Shown here: positions 1-9,000 of the stretch, one piece after another
Layout: the number at the start of each line of letters is the position of its first letter
Numbering within the stretch: the first letter of the stretch is position 1
Assembly: GCF_003254585.1 (NCBI RefSeq)
Contig: NZ_QJGZ01000039.1
Span: 1 to 64,000, forward strand
DNA: 64,000 bases
Source of the DNA: Flavobacterium sharifuzzamanii
GTDB lineage: Bacteria > Bacteroidota > Bacteroidia > Flavobacteriales > Flavobacteriaceae
Direction: 5' to 3'
Made by a program: the position numbers and the translations under genes
The notes under the pieces: model-generated
Database searches by the model: none
What the model was told of the DNA's origin: nothing
The model's input: the letters and a program-made list of their open reading frames with translations, nothing else

Positions 1-33
1 CGCTCAGACTGGCAACCGAGGTTTTCTCCTTGA
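1..33 (+). CDS. possible 3' end of an upstream gene (very uncertain)
   Basis: Frame 1 of the first 33 bases reads RSDWQPRFSP followed by a TGA stop, and the base composition here is less AT-rich than in the spacer that follows. A hairpin terminator lies about 20 bases further on, which would suit a rightward gene converging on the permease gene. Ten residues are too few to name a family, and another frame stays open slightly longer, so this is only a possibility. Confidence 0.2.
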   Translation, partial: RSDWQPRFSP

Positions 34-54
34 TATATGCATGCAAAAAATAAA

Positions 55-84
55 CCCGACAGGTTTCCAAGACCTGTCGGGCTG
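55..84. terminator. bidirectional hairpin terminator
   Basis: CCCGACAGGT and ACCTGTCGGG form a 10-bp stem around a short loop. It lies just downstream of the leftward permease gene. The same stem, with small variations, serves as terminator at three other places in this window. Confidence 0.7.
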
Positions 85-103
85 TATATAATAGTTTATT
101 AAT

Positions 104-1339
104 CTAATCGAAACGAATGGCTTTTACAGGGGATATTTTTGTTATTATATAAGAAGGAATTAACAACACTAAGAAACAAACTGTAACAGTAAGCAGATTC
201 AATAAAAGTATATAAGTCCAATTTAGATAGACTGGAGCTTCATTGACATAATAATTTTCAGGGTTGAGCTGAATTACTCCAAACTGCTGCTGGATTAAAA
301 GAATTGAAATACCTATTAGATTCCCCCAGAATAATCCGCGAAGAATTAAGTAAAAGGCGTTATACAAAAATATTTTACGAACTGACCAGTTATTTGCTCC
401 CATCGATTTTAGAATTCCTATCATTTGCGTTCTTTCTAAAATAAGCACCAAAAGCGCTACTACCATATTAATTGTCGCAACTAGAATCATGATCCCCAAA
501 ATGATTACAATATTAAAATCAAATAATTGGAGCCAATCAAAAATGTAGCTGTATTTTTCTATAATGGTTTTTGTATCGAGATTAGACGAAGTTGATTCGT
601 AAACTTTGTTCCCTACTGCTTTAATTTCGTCAAAATCATTGACAAAAATCTCGAATGCTCCAATCTGATCCTCGCTCCATTTATTAATTCTTTGAATGTG
701 GCGAATATCTCCTATAATATATGTAGCATCAAAATCCTGGAAACCTGAGTTAAATATTCCTGCAATTTTAAATCGTCGGATGTTTGGAAGCTTTCCTTGT
801 TCTTCTTTTATAAAAAAGGTATTGAATTGGTCCCCGATTTTCAGATTCAAACGATCTGCCAAGAATCTCGAAATAATAACATCTTGATTCAATTGTTTTG
901 AAAAATCTGGCAGCTTACCTTCTACAATGTACTCTTTAATATTGTTCCAATCGTAATCCGCCCCTACTCCTTTAAATATAATCCCTTCAAAAGCGTTTTC
1001 TGTTCGAATTATTCCAGCTTTACTTGCCACTGCTTGAATATGGCTTACTTCTGGTACTGACTTAAAATTAGGATAAAAATCTTGTTTCTTCGAAATTGGA
1101 ACTGTGGTAACTTCTGAATTATTATTATCATAATTAGAAATTATAATTTGACCATTGAATGCAGAGACTTTATCACGAATCTTTTTCTGCAAACCAATTC
1201 CAGTTGCCACAGAAACAATCATCATAATAATTCCGATCGCTATTGCAGAAATAGCAATTTTTATAATAGGTGCCGAAATACTGCTTTTGTAATCTTTGGC
1301 AGTAATAAGTCTTTTGGCTATAAAATATTCTAAATTCAA
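104..1339 (-). CDS. Lol/MacB-type ABC transporter permease (FtsX family)
   Basis: A 411-residue inner-membrane permease of the LolC/LolE type, which in Gram-negative bacteria extracts lipoproteins from the inner membrane together with a LolD ATPase. One hydrophobic segment lies at about residues 24-48, followed by a periplasmic domain of some 220 residues and then three hydrophobic segments (about 277-302, 325-352 and 375-402), the FtsX topology. The stretch RTQMIGILKSMGA after the second segment is the conserved FtsX signature. The ATPase gene is not next to it. The exact substrate is inferred, and a MacB-like exporter is the alternative. Confidence 0.85.
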   Translation of the reverse strand: MNLEYFIAKRLITAKDYKSSISAPIIKIAISAIAIGIIMMIVSVATGIGLQKKIRDKVSAFNGQIIISNYDNNNSEVTTVPISKKQDFYPNFKSVPEVSHIQAVASKAGIIRTENAFEGIIFKGVGADYDWNNIKEYIVEGKLPDFSKQLNQDVIISRFLADRLNLKIGDQFNTFFIKEEQGKLPNIRRFKIAGIFNSGFQDFDATYIIGDIRHIQRINKWSEDQIGAFEIFVNDFDEIKAVGNKVYESTSSNLDTKTIIEKYSYIFDWLQLFDFNIVIILGIMILVATINMVVALLVLILERTQMIGILKSMGANNWSVRKIFLYNAFYLILRGLFWGNLIGISILLIQQQFGVIQLNPENYYVNEAPVYLNWTYILLLNLLTVTVCFLVLLIPSYIITKISPVKAIRFD

Positions 1340-1439
1340 ATTATAAGTTTTCTCTAGGTTGATTAATTATTCCTTTCTCAAAAGTACACCTTAAAAAAGG
1401 AAAACTGTGATATTCTCGCTAACAATTGTTCGTTTCTAT

Positions 1440-1934
1440 TTATAATGGTAATTTCTTTTTCATTTCCTCTACTATATTATATGCCGCTGGACAAATTTCG
1501 ACATTTTTCAAAGTTAGGTTTGAAATCTGATAAAATTTATTCCTATCTGTATGAGGAAACTCTCGACAGGCTTTTGGGCGAACATCATAAATCATACAAT
1601 AGTTTTCATTATCCAAAAAAGCACAGGGAACGCTTTTCAAAACATAGTCTTTATCCTCATCAATTCTTAAATACTGATCGATAAATTGTTGTGGCTTTTG
1701 TCTAAAATGTTTTGAAATTCGCTCAATATCTGCTAAAGTAAATAATGGCCCAGTTGTTTTGCAGCAATTAGCACATTTTAAACAATCCGTTTTCTTAAAT
1801 TCAGCATCATGCAAATCCTGCATAATATAGTCTAAATTTTTTGGCGGTTTCTTTTTAAGCTTATCGAAATACTTTTTATTCTCGTTATGCTTATCTTTGG
1901 CTAACTTACTTAAGTTATTTAAAATCTGTTTCAA
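1440..1934 (-). CDS. YkgJ-type cysteine-cluster protein
   Basis: A 164-residue protein with the CxxCxxCC cluster typical of the YkgJ / zinc- or iron-chelating family (C51, C54, C57, C58) and further conserved cysteines at 104, 113, 123 and 148. The segment YDVRPKACREFP is also characteristic. The biochemical role of the family is not established; metal binding is inferred from the cysteines. It is transcribed away from the methyltransferase gene at 2007, with a short shared upstream region. A second protein of related type (DUF3109) is encoded at 54.4 kb. Confidence 0.8.
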   Translation of the reverse strand: MKQILNNLSKLAKDKHNENKKYFDKLKKKPPKNLDYIMQDLHDAEFKKTDCLKCANCCKTTGPLFTLADIERISKHFRQKPQQFIDQYLRIDEDKDYVLKSVPCAFLDNENYCMIYDVRPKACREFPHTDRNKFYQISNLTLKNVEICPAAYNIVEEMKKKLPL

Positions 1935-2006
1935 GTTTAAAATTTAAAGTTGATCTGCAAAATTAAGCAACTTTGAACTTGAAACCTTAAACTTTGAACT
2001 AAAACA

Positions 2007-2714
2007 ATGAAAGATCTTTTTGGGAAAGCAATATTTGATTTTTACACCAAAAATTCGCCAGAAGATATTATCACCGAAACTTCGATTTCTGAAGAAGACG
2101 AAATGAGTGTTGAATATCTTTTCCGAACTTATAATGAAATGCCTAAAATTGAACAAAAGGCTTTACAATTGGCTAAAGGAAAAATATTAGATGTGGGATG
2201 TGGCGCCGGCAGTCATGCTTTATCGTTACAAAATGAACGCAATCTAGAGATAACCGCGATTGATATTTCAGAAAAAGCAATTGAAACCTGTCGCCTTAGA
2301 GGAATAATAAATGCTAAAGTTGAAAATATTTTAGATTTTGAAGGAGAAAAATTTGATACAATCCTCCTTTTAATGAATGGTACAGGTATTTTTGGCCAGT
2401 TAAAAAACTGTAACAAATACTTATCTAAATTAAAATCCCTTTTAAATCCTGGAGGGCAAATTTTAATTGACAGTTCTGACATCATTTATATGTTTGATGA
2501 AGATGAAGATGGCGGCAAATGGATTCCGTCTGAAAATGATTATTATGGTGAACTTGTTTTTAATATTAAATATAAAGGAGAAAAAGAAGAACCTTTTGAC
2601 TGGTTATATCTAGATTATAATACGCTTCAAAATGCAGCAGTTGCAAATGGTTTAAATTGCGAACTTATCCTTGAAGGCGAACATTACGATTATTTAGCTA
2701 AACTTTCCATTTAA
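2007..2714 (+). CDS. class I SAM-dependent methyltransferase
   Basis: A 235-residue Rossmann-fold methyltransferase. Motif I, ILDVGCGAGSHAL, is at about residues 60-72, the acidic end of the next strand (AIDIS) follows, and LKSLLNPGGQILID marks the late strand of the fold. The substrate cannot be read from the sequence. The next gene starts 16 bases downstream on the same strand, so the two are probably co-transcribed. Confidence 0.85.
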   Translation: MKDLFGKAIFDFYTKNSPEDIITETSISEEDEMSVEYLFRTYNEMPKIEQKALQLAKGKILDVGCGAGSHALSLQNERNLEITAIDISEKAIETCRLRGIINAKVENILDFEGEKFDTILLLMNGTGIFGQLKNCNKYLSKLKSLLNPGGQILIDSSDIIYMFDEDEDGGKWIPSENDYYGELVFNIKYKGEKEEPFDWLYLDYNTLQNAAVANGLNCELILEGEHYDYLAKLSI

Positions 2715-2730
2715 AACAAACCATAAAACC

Positions 2731-3276
2731 ATGAATGAACTAGATTTAGAGAAATTAAAATATCCGATTGGAAAATTTACAGCTCCAGAACAATATTCAA
2801 CAGAATATATTTCTGAAAAAATCAAAGAAATTGAAACTCTCCCTGAAAAACTAGCAAAGGAAACGATTCATTTAACCGACGAACAACTGGACACTCCTTA
2901 TAGGCCTGGCGGATGGACAGTAAGACAAGTTATTCATCATTGTGCCGAAAGCCATATGAATTGCTACGTTCGTCTAAAATGGGCTTTGACAGAAAACAAT
3001 CCTGTAATTAAACCTTATGACGAAGTTCTTTGGTCTGAATTAAGCGACAATCTGACAATGCCAATCCAACCAACTCTAGATTTACTGAAAGGACTTCATT
3101 TCAGATTGGGCTATATCATGCGAAGTTTATCAACATCTGATTTAGAAAAAACTTTTATACATCCTTCTGATAATTCAGAAATTAAACTCAAAAGAATGAT
3201 TGGAATGTATGCTTGGCACGGAAACCACCACTTGGCACACATTACTACTTTGAAAAATTATAAAAATTGGCAATAA
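2731..3276 (+). CDS. DinB-fold metal-dependent hydrolase, YfiT/bacillithiol transferase-like
   Basis: A 181-residue four-helix-bundle protein of the DinB/YfiT family. The metal-binding histidines are visible: H69 and H70 in VIHHCAESH, and H163, H166, H167 and H170 in WHGNHHLAH. The motif YRPGGWTVRQV is typical of YfiT-like proteins, which include bacillithiol S-transferases; Bacteroidota of this type make bacillithiol. The gene follows the methyltransferase by 16 bases and ends at a strong hairpin shared with the converging queE. Confidence 0.8.
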   Translation: MNELDLEKLKYPIGKFTAPEQYSTEYISEKIKEIETLPEKLAKETIHLTDEQLDTPYRPGGWTVRQVIHHCAESHMNCYVRLKWALTENNPVIKPYDEVLWSELSDNLTMPIQPTLDLLKGLHFRLGYIMRSLSTSDLEKTFIHPSDNSEIKLKRMIGMYAWHGNHHLAHITTLKNYKNWQ

Positions 3277-3320
3277 CCAACTGTAAATTTTTTATACATC
3301 TGAATACTTTATAAACAAAA

Positions 3321-3344
3321 AAATCTCTTCAAATGAAGAGATTT
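3321..3344. terminator. bidirectional terminator between the DinB gene and queE
   Basis: AAATCTCTTC and GAAGAGATTT form a perfect 10-bp stem with the loop AAAT. It lies between two converging genes and has A/T tracts on both sides. Confidence 0.8.
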
Positions 3345-3350
3345 TCTGTT

Positions 3351-3983
3351 TTATGGGATATTAAGATATTTATGTGTCTGCAATGAAACCCTCCATTTTG
3401 GATTATTCATAACATAATCAACAATAAGCGGAGTCATTTCTTCTTTTTTACTCCATTCTGGCTGAAGAAACAAAATCGCATCATCATTTACTAATTCTGC
3501 TTGTTCTTCCGCAAAAATAAAATCATGCTTGTTGTAGATAATCACTTTTAACTCATGAGCATTGTCATACACTGTTTGAGTTGGCAGTTTATTCTTTTTA
3601 GGTGAAAGACAAATCCAGTCCCAAGTTCCTGATAATGGAAAAGCACCTGAAGTTTCAATATGCACTTTTAAATTTTTCTCTTTTAAACGTTTTGTCAAAA
3701 AAGTCATATCCCATGACAAAGGTTCTCCACCAGTTACAACAACTGTATCAGCATATTTTGCAGCATTTTCCACAATTAAATCTACTTTCGTTGGAGGATG
3801 AAGTTCAGCATTCCAGCTTTCTTTAACATCACACCAATGACAACCTACATCACACCCACCAATCCTAATAAAGTAAGCAGCTCTTCCTGTATGTGAACCT
3901 TCTCCTTGAATGGTGTAAAATTCTTCCATCAACGGAAGCATGGCTCCTTTATTTACTTCTAATTGTATTTCTTTTGGTAACAT
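3351..3983 (-). CDS. queE: 7-carboxy-7-deazaguanine synthase
   Basis: A 210-residue radical-SAM enzyme that makes 7-carboxy-7-deazaguanine, the third step toward queuosine and other deazapurines. The cluster-binding CxxxCxxC is at C44, C48 and C51 (GGCDVGCHWCDVKESW), preceded by EFYTIQGEGSHTGR, the QueE signature. VVVTGGEPLSW is the glycine-rich SAM contact. The gene stands alone; queA, the later queuosine step, lies at 27.6 kb. Confidence 0.93.
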   Translation of the reverse strand: MLPKEIQLEVNKGAMLPLMEEFYTIQGEGSHTGRAAYFIRIGGCDVGCHWCDVKESWNAELHPPTKVDLIVENAAKYADTVVVTGGEPLSWDMTFLTKRLKEKNLKVHIETSGAFPLSGTWDWICLSPKKNKLPTQTVYDNAHELKVIIYNKHDFIFAEEQAELVNDDAILFLQPEWSKKEEMTPLIVDYVMNNPKWRVSLQTHKYLNIP

Positions 3984-4030
3984 TATACTATTTTAAAAGT
4001 GCAAAGATAGTCAATAAAATACGGAACAAA

Positions 4031-4062
4031 AAAACCGATAGTTTTTTAGAACTATCGGTTTT
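4031..4062 (-). terminator. terminator of the TonB/ExbBD operon
   Basis: AAAACCGATAGTT and AACTATCGGTTTT form a 13-bp stem with a 6-base loop. Read leftward it follows the last gene of the ton operon (the TPR protein) and precedes a T-rich stretch. Confidence 0.75.
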
Positions 4063-4086
4063 TATATTCTCTTTAAAATCTTCTAA

Positions 4087-5754
4087 TTATTTTAAAGCTT
4101 TTATAGATTGTGTAGCATATGAATTAGCTGGATCTAAAACTAAAGTTTTATTAAAATACTCAATAGCCTTAGCTTTATCTGTATTAGCATAAGCAGCACC
4201 AATACCATTGTAAGCTTCAACAAATTTTTTAGCTACAGCTGGCTTAGCCACTTCTTCTGCACCTTTTGCTGAAATTTTAGCAACATACTCTTCGTAGTTT
4301 TTAATAATCATATCATCTTTATCTAATAAAGAGTTGATTCTAGCTTTATACAAATATGCTTCATCATAGCTAGGAGCAGTAGTTAAAATTTTATCGAAAA
4401 CTGCATCTGCTTTTCCTAAAGCAACAGCATCACGGCTTTCTTTTGGTTTACTAGCATTACCATAGTATAAAGAAATTCCATAATAAACACTGTCATCTAA
4501 GTAATTTTTAGACTCAGGGTTGTTTGCTCCAAGTTCAAAAATAGACGCTGCCTGTGCATATTGTTTTTTACCGAATAATTCTTTTCCAAAATCTGCGAAT
4601 TCTTCAACTACTAGAGGCTCTAATTCAATCGCTTTTTTGATATCAGCCAAACCAGAGTCAAAAGCTGCTTGATTTACTGTACCATCTGCTCCAGTTCCTT
4701 TTTTAATTTTAGAAAGTCCTAAATAGTAGTAATCTCTACCAATTACTTTGTTTGATGGTGTATTAATATAATCTTGAAGAGATTTAATAGCTACATCAAC
4801 ATTTCCATTTTCGTAAGCAGCATATCCTAAATATCTGAAAATTCTAGGATTTACTTTATCTTGAGCGATCATTTTGTTAGCTACAGTTTCTAACTGTTTG
4901 TAATCTTTAACTAAGATCAAGAAATCTGCATGACGCATTTTAGAATCAAGAGAGTAATCTGTCAAACTTAAGTACTTCTCATAATTTGTAATTGCATTTT
5001 GCAAGTTAACTTTAGCAGTAGAAGGTTTATTTCTTGCCCATTTGTAATATGTTTCAGCAAGCTCTCTGTAAACTGGCCCGTAGTTAGCATCTAATGCGAT
5101 AACTTCATTGAATGATTTAATTGCTTCATCATAAGATTTAGCACCTTTTAATAAAACTCCCAATTGCATTTTTGCTCTCAACAAAGTGTTGTCAGCAGTA
5201 AAAGCATCACGGTAAGCTTTGTAAGCATCATTTTGGTTGTTTGCTCCGTAGTAAGCATCTCCAATCGCTAATAATGCTTGTGCATTTTGAGGATCAACTA
5301 ATAAAGCTCTTTTCAAAACTTCAGTAGCATTTTTATAATCTGGATTCTCAGAATTCATGTAGGCTCTTGCGATGTAAATAAATTCATTTACATCTTTTTT
5401 CTTCATGTCTTTGGTTGCCAAAGCGAAATTAGCTTGAGCAGCAGCACTATTCTTAGCATCAAGATCTAATTGTCCTAAACCGATATAGCTTAAGTTTTTC
5501 TTGTCTGAAGCTTGCAATCCATTATTGTAATAGATTTTTGCAGAATCGACAACAGATTGGTTTAAATAAACATTACCTAAAACAAAATTTGCTTCCCCAT
5601 CTGAAGGTTTACTTTTGATGATTGATTTAAGGATTGTTTTTGCTTTATCAAATTGTTCAGCATCAATTGCCTTCTTTGCTTGGTTGATATCTTGCGCTTT
5701 TGCTGCGGTAGCCGAAGCAACTAATGCAAGACTTAAAATTTTAAATTTATTCAT
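4087..5754 (-). CDS. secreted tetratricopeptide-repeat protein of the ton operon
   Basis: A 555-residue protein with a signal peptide (residues 1-20, cleavage likely after AKA) and TPR repeats across almost its whole length, for example around 28-95, 150-245 and 305-345. It is probably a periplasmic protein that binds partner proteins. It is the last gene of the leftward exbB-exbD-exbD-tonB-(small)-pstS-like operon and starts 16 bases after the PstS-like gene. Bacteroidota commonly have a TPR gene in this place. Its role in Ton function is inferred from position only. Confidence 0.85.
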   Translation of the reverse strand: MNKFKILSLALVASATAAKAQDINQAKKAIDAEQFDKAKTILKSIIKSKPSDGEANFVLGNVYLNQSVVDSAKIYYNNGLQASDKKNLSYIGLGQLDLDAKNSAAAQANFALATKDMKKKDVNEFIYIARAYMNSENPDYKNATEVLKRALLVDPQNAQALLAIGDAYYGANNQNDAYKAYRDAFTADNTLLRAKMQLGVLLKGAKSYDEAIKSFNEVIALDANYGPVYRELAETYYKWARNKPSTAKVNLQNAITNYEKYLSLTDYSLDSKMRHADFLILVKDYKQLETVANKMIAQDKVNPRIFRYLGYAAYENGNVDVAIKSLQDYINTPSNKVIGRDYYYLGLSKIKKGTGADGTVNQAAFDSGLADIKKAIELEPLVVEEFADFGKELFGKKQYAQAASIFELGANNPESKNYLDDSVYYGISLYYGNASKPKESRDAVALGKADAVFDKILTTAPSYDEAYLYKARINSLLDKDDMIIKNYEEYVAKISAKGAEEVAKPAVAKKFVEAYNGIGAAYANTDKAKAIEYFNKTLVLDPANSYATQSIKALK

Positions 5755-5770
5755 CTTTATTGTAATTAAT

Positions 5771-6694
5771 TTATTCTTTATCTTTTATAATTTCACTTCT
5801 AATCTTTAGTTTTCGCCCTGGAGTTTTATATGGCAGCAATCCAGATTTTAAAACTATTCGCTGTCCGATATCGCCTGCTATAAATGAAGCAAATCCCATT
5901 CCAAGTCCCGAATAACCTTGACAATTGATAATAAACAAATCACGTGCCAAAGGATATTTCCCAATTTCTAAGTCATTCTGAGTAGGACTGTAATATTCAT
6001 TACTATTCAAACCTTTAACATAAAGGACGTTTATCTTATTAATAGTCTCAGTCATATCAGGTGTTGGCTGATAAAACCAATTAATACCAATAACCCCAAT
6101 CATTCCTTCGTTTTCTGAAACAAATTTGATTACTTCATTATTTGTTTTAAATGAGAAAACTCCTGATTTAGGTATTTCCTTCACCTTCGCTAATTCCTTC
6201 ATGTAACGAACAGTACTTGAATTAGGATTATCGAAAACTAGTCCTTTAATTTTACCATCTGTTTTACCTTGCATGAAATCAATAACACTTTTCAACGCAA
6301 TTAAAGTATCATTATTGCTTTTGTTTGAAATAAAAGCAATAGCGTCATGGGCAAATGGAGTTACTCTCGGATTAATTTTACTTTTATCAAAACGAGCTCT
6401 TTCTTCTGCAGTTAAATCTCGAGTTGTAATTGCAACTTTAGTTTTTTGATTTAATAGATCATTAATTACTTCAGCTTCTGAATTTGGCTTTACTGTTATT
6501 TTTGCATTATAGTAAGTACCTTCAAAAACAGCAACCTGATCGTCTACAATTTGCTTTACTGTTTCGTCAACCGCAATATCAAGTGATCCTTTCAAAATGG
6601 TCTCTTTTTCAGTTTCACTTTTGCTTTTTTGGTTGCACATGGCAAACAAAAAGACAAAAACAACCAAACCCAAAGCCTTACTATATTTCAACAT
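5771..6694 (-). CDS. PstS-like substrate-binding lipoprotein
   Basis: A 307-residue lipoprotein with a type II signal ending at LFAMC (C20). The rest has the PBP fold of phosphate-binding PstS proteins: EAEVINDLLNQKTKVAITTR near the start of the domain and FVSENEGMIGVIGINW further on. No pstCAB transporter genes are nearby. It lies inside the TonB/ExbBD operon, 2 bases after the small membrane-protein gene, which suggests a role linked to the Ton system rather than to a phosphate ABC importer. The ligand is unknown. Confidence 0.8.
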   Translation of the reverse strand: MLKYSKALGLVVFVFLFAMCNQKSKSETEKETILKGSLDIAVDETVKQIVDDQVAVFEGTYYNAKITVKPNSEAEVINDLLNQKTKVAITTRDLTAEERARFDKSKINPRVTPFAHDAIAFISNKSNNDTLIALKSVIDFMQGKTDGKIKGLVFDNPNSSTVRYMKELAKVKEIPKSGVFSFKTNNEVIKFVSENEGMIGVIGINWFYQPTPDMTETINKINVLYVKGLNSNEYYSPTQNDLEIGKYPLARDLFIINCQGYSGLGMGFASFIAGDIGQRIVLKSGLLPYKTPGRKLKIRSEIIKDKE

Positions 6695-6696
6695 AA

Positions 6697-6927
6697 TTAT
6701 TCTTCTTTTGAATTAATTAATCTTAAAAATCTTATTCCCGAATATACAATTAGTAGTCCTCCAAAAGCATATCTGTATTTCCATTCCATGTTTAGCGGGA
6801 GTTTCTCCCAGAACATAATCATTAAACCGAGCACAAGATAAATTAAAAAAAACAGTATTCCTAAAACAAGAAGAAATCGCTCTTTGAGCGATTTCTTCTG
6901 AATATTATTAAGCATATCTTTTAACAT
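6697..6927 (-). CDS. small membrane protein of the ton operon
   Basis: A 76-residue protein with two hydrophobic segments (about 18-40 and 51-67) between short charged ends. Its start codon overlaps the tonB stop codon in a TAATG arrangement, so the two are probably translationally coupled. I do not recognise a family. Its place between tonB and the PstS-like lipoprotein gene makes an accessory part of the Ton complex possible, but that is inference. Confidence 0.7.
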   Translation of the reverse strand: MLKDMLNNIQKKSLKERFLLVLGILFFLIYLVLGLMIMFWEKLPLNMEWKYRYAFGGLLIVYSGIRFLRLINSKEE

Positions 6928-7727
6928 TATTCTGCAGATTGAATAGTAATAGGAAGAGAGTATAATACCCTAACTTTTTTACCATTTTGCTCGCCGGGAG
7001 TCCATTTTGGACATTTTTTAAGAACACGAATTGCTTCTGCTCCTGTACCATAACCGATATCTCTTAAAACTTTAATATCTGTTAATGACCCGTCTTTTTC
7101 AACTACAAACGTAACGTAAACTTTACCTTTTAAACCTTCTTCTTCTGGAGTTTTGTAATTGTTTCCTACGAATTTGTAGAATTTATCAATACCTCCTGGG
7201 AAATCTGGTTTTACTTCGATACCAGCTGTATTATATACAGTATTATCTTCTTGTACCACCTCTGCTACTGGTCCTTTTCCAACTGGCTCATCAACAGTTA
7301 AAACTGCATCTGGATCTCCTTTGATAGTCTCAGCACCAACTTTTTTGTCTTTTAAATCAACAATTTTTGGTGGGTCTTCAGTTACTTCTTCCGCTTTTGC
7401 AACCACAGGTTTAACGAATTTAACCTGATCCACTTTAGGTGGCGGTGGTGGTGGCGGTGGCATATTAGGCTTAACTTCCTCTTTTTTAGGAGGTAGTTTT
7501 ACTGCAGCCATCTTAACCTCTTTAACCTCTTCTTCTTCTGCTGAGTCTGGTAACAAACTCGCAATAAGAGGAGCGGCAATAGCAGCACTAAAGATAAGAG
7601 AACCAATAACAAGTGCTTTCACAGTTGTTTTTCCGTTTGATTTTCTCAGCTCGTATGCTCCATATATCTTATTACGTCCTTCGAATACGATATCAAGCCA
7701 CTGATTTTTTATAATATCTAATTTCAT
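6927..7727 (-). CDS. tonB: energy transducer TonB
   Basis: A 266-residue TonB. The order is a cytoplasmic N-terminus, one membrane segment (about 40-60), a proline-rich periplasmic linker that starts with eight prolines near residue 91, and a C-terminal TonB domain (about 175-264) with GKVYVTFVVEKDGSL and the late-strand motif KWTPGEQNGKKV. It passes proton-motive energy from ExbB/ExbD to outer-membrane receptors. Residues about 90-170 form a module, from KVDQVKFV through DAVLTVDEPVG to VYNT, that reappears in permuted order in the protein encoded at 38375-41770. Confidence 0.95.
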   Translation of the reverse strand: MKLDIIKNQWLDIVFEGRNKIYGAYELRKSNGKTTVKALVIGSLIFSAAIAAPLIASLLPDSAEEEEVKEVKMAAVKLPPKKEEVKPNMPPPPPPPPKVDQVKFVKPVVAKAEEVTEDPPKIVDLKDKKVGAETIKGDPDAVLTVDEPVGKGPVAEVVQEDNTVYNTAGIEVKPDFPGGIDKFYKFVGNNYKTPEEEGLKGKVYVTFVVEKDGSLTDIKVLRDIGYGTGAEAIRVLKKCPKWTPGEQNGKKVRVLYSLPITIQSAE

Positions 7728-7766
7728 ACTTCTTGATTTTTAAGTCGATAAAATTTAAGATTGCTC

Positions 7767-8327
7767 TTATTTTTTATCTATCACTTTTGTTTCTTCTGGT
7801 GTAAACTCAGGAACAATCGCATACGTATCAACTCCAGTGATAGCCATTTCGTCCAAGATATCAACCAAATTACGGTAATTTGATTTTTTAGTTGGTTTAA
7901 TGATCACAATGATTCCGTTTTTAGGTTTCCCTAAAGCTGCAGAATAAGCCAAAACATTTTTCTTTTGTTTTAGTAATTCTCTACGAATACCATCTTTACC
8001 ATATGCAATATCTTTTGGTCCCACTTTTGGTGATGCCAATAATCCCATATAGTAAACCATTTTATTATCGCCACCTAACATTACTGTCATAGTACGATTC
8101 TCGTCTACTTTGGTATCCTCAGTTTTCTTATTTGGATCATCATCTTTATTTGGCAATGATAAATCCATCGATTGAGGTTTTGACAACGAAGTAGTTAACA
8201 TAAAGAATGTAATCAATAAGAATGCCAAATCCACCATCGCCGTTAAATCGACTTTCGAATTCTGCTTTTTACTTCTTACTTTACCACCTTTACCACCACC
8301 GCCGTCGCCGGTATTTAATTCAGCCAT
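7767..8327 (-). CDS. exbD: ExbD/TolR biopolymer transport protein (second copy)
   Basis: A 186-residue ExbD with a glycine-rich N-terminus, one membrane helix at about 27-48 and a periplasmic domain. VDLTAMVDLAFLLITFF holds the membrane aspartate (D33) that carries protons in this family. It is the third gene of the ton operon. The glycine- and lysine-rich lead-in (GDGGGGKGGKVRSKKQ) is longer than in the neighbouring ExbD, so the two copies are unlikely to be interchangeable. Confidence 0.92.
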   Translation of the reverse strand: MAELNTGDGGGGKGGKVRSKKQNSKVDLTAMVDLAFLLITFFMLTTSLSKPQSMDLSLPNKDDDPNKKTEDTKVDENRTMTVMLGGDNKMVYYMGLLASPKVGPKDIAYGKDGIRRELLKQKKNVLAYSAALGKPKNGIIVIIKPTKKSNYRNLVDILDEMAITGVDTYAIVPEFTPEETKVIDKK

Positions 8328-8346
8328 CTTAGTGTATATTTTTTAA

Positions 8347-8958
8347 TTAAAAGTCTCTTCCTCTCTTACCTGTAACTAAGTTAAAGGAATTGATTTTCTG
8401 ATCTTGCAAAATATCCATAATTTTTCTAATTCTTGGATATTCTTCTTTAGCATCTCCTTTAATCGCAATCTGCAATTCTTTGTCATCCAAATCAATAGTA
8501 GCTCTTCTAGAAATTAGAAGCCATTCTTTTAATTGATTATCTAATGAGTCCAAAGGAATTCCAGGCTGGTTTGCTTTGGTTCTGTCCGCCGCTTTCATAT
8601 CAATGATTTGCTTCAAACCTGTAATTGGCACACCAAAATCATCCATAAGAGCAAATTTGGTTTTATCTTCTTCTGAAAATTCAATACCATATTTTGCACC
8701 CATTCCTTCAAGAGTTCTTTTACGAACTTCTCTTCCTTTGATGTCAAAAAATACTTTCCCTTTTCCTACTGTAATAATAGCCAAATCAGTATCTGGCAGT
8801 TTACTTATCGCAACAGAAGCAGGCATATCTACAGGCAATGCCTCAGGCACTTTAGCAGTAGCGGTCAAAATAAAGAACGTTAGCAAAAGGAACGCTACAT
8901 CACACATCGCAGTCATATCTGTCGATGTAGACTTTTTTTTCATTTTTATTTTAGCCAT
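8347..8958 (-). CDS. exbD: ExbD/TolR biopolymer transport protein (first copy)
   Basis: A 203-residue ExbD. The motif STDMTAMCDVAFLLLTFF holds the conserved membrane aspartate (D20). The periplasmic part ends in KGDAKEEYPRIRKIMDILQ, the usual ExbD C-terminal pattern. It follows exbB by 42 bases. Paired, non-identical exbD genes are normal in Bacteroidota; ExbD proteins act as dimers, so a heterodimer is possible here but unproven. Confidence 0.92.
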   Translation of the reverse strand: MAKIKMKKKSTSTDMTAMCDVAFLLLTFFILTATAKVPEALPVDMPASVAISKLPDTDLAIITVGKGKVFFDIKGREVRKRTLEGMGAKYGIEFSEEDKTKFALMDDFGVPITGLKQIIDMKAADRTKANQPGIPLDSLDNQLKEWLLISRRATIDLDDKELQIAIKGDAKEEYPRIRKIMDILQDQKINSFNLVTGKRGRDF

Positions 8959-9000
8959 TATCTTTTATTTTATTTTTTTGATTATAAAATCAAAAATTAA

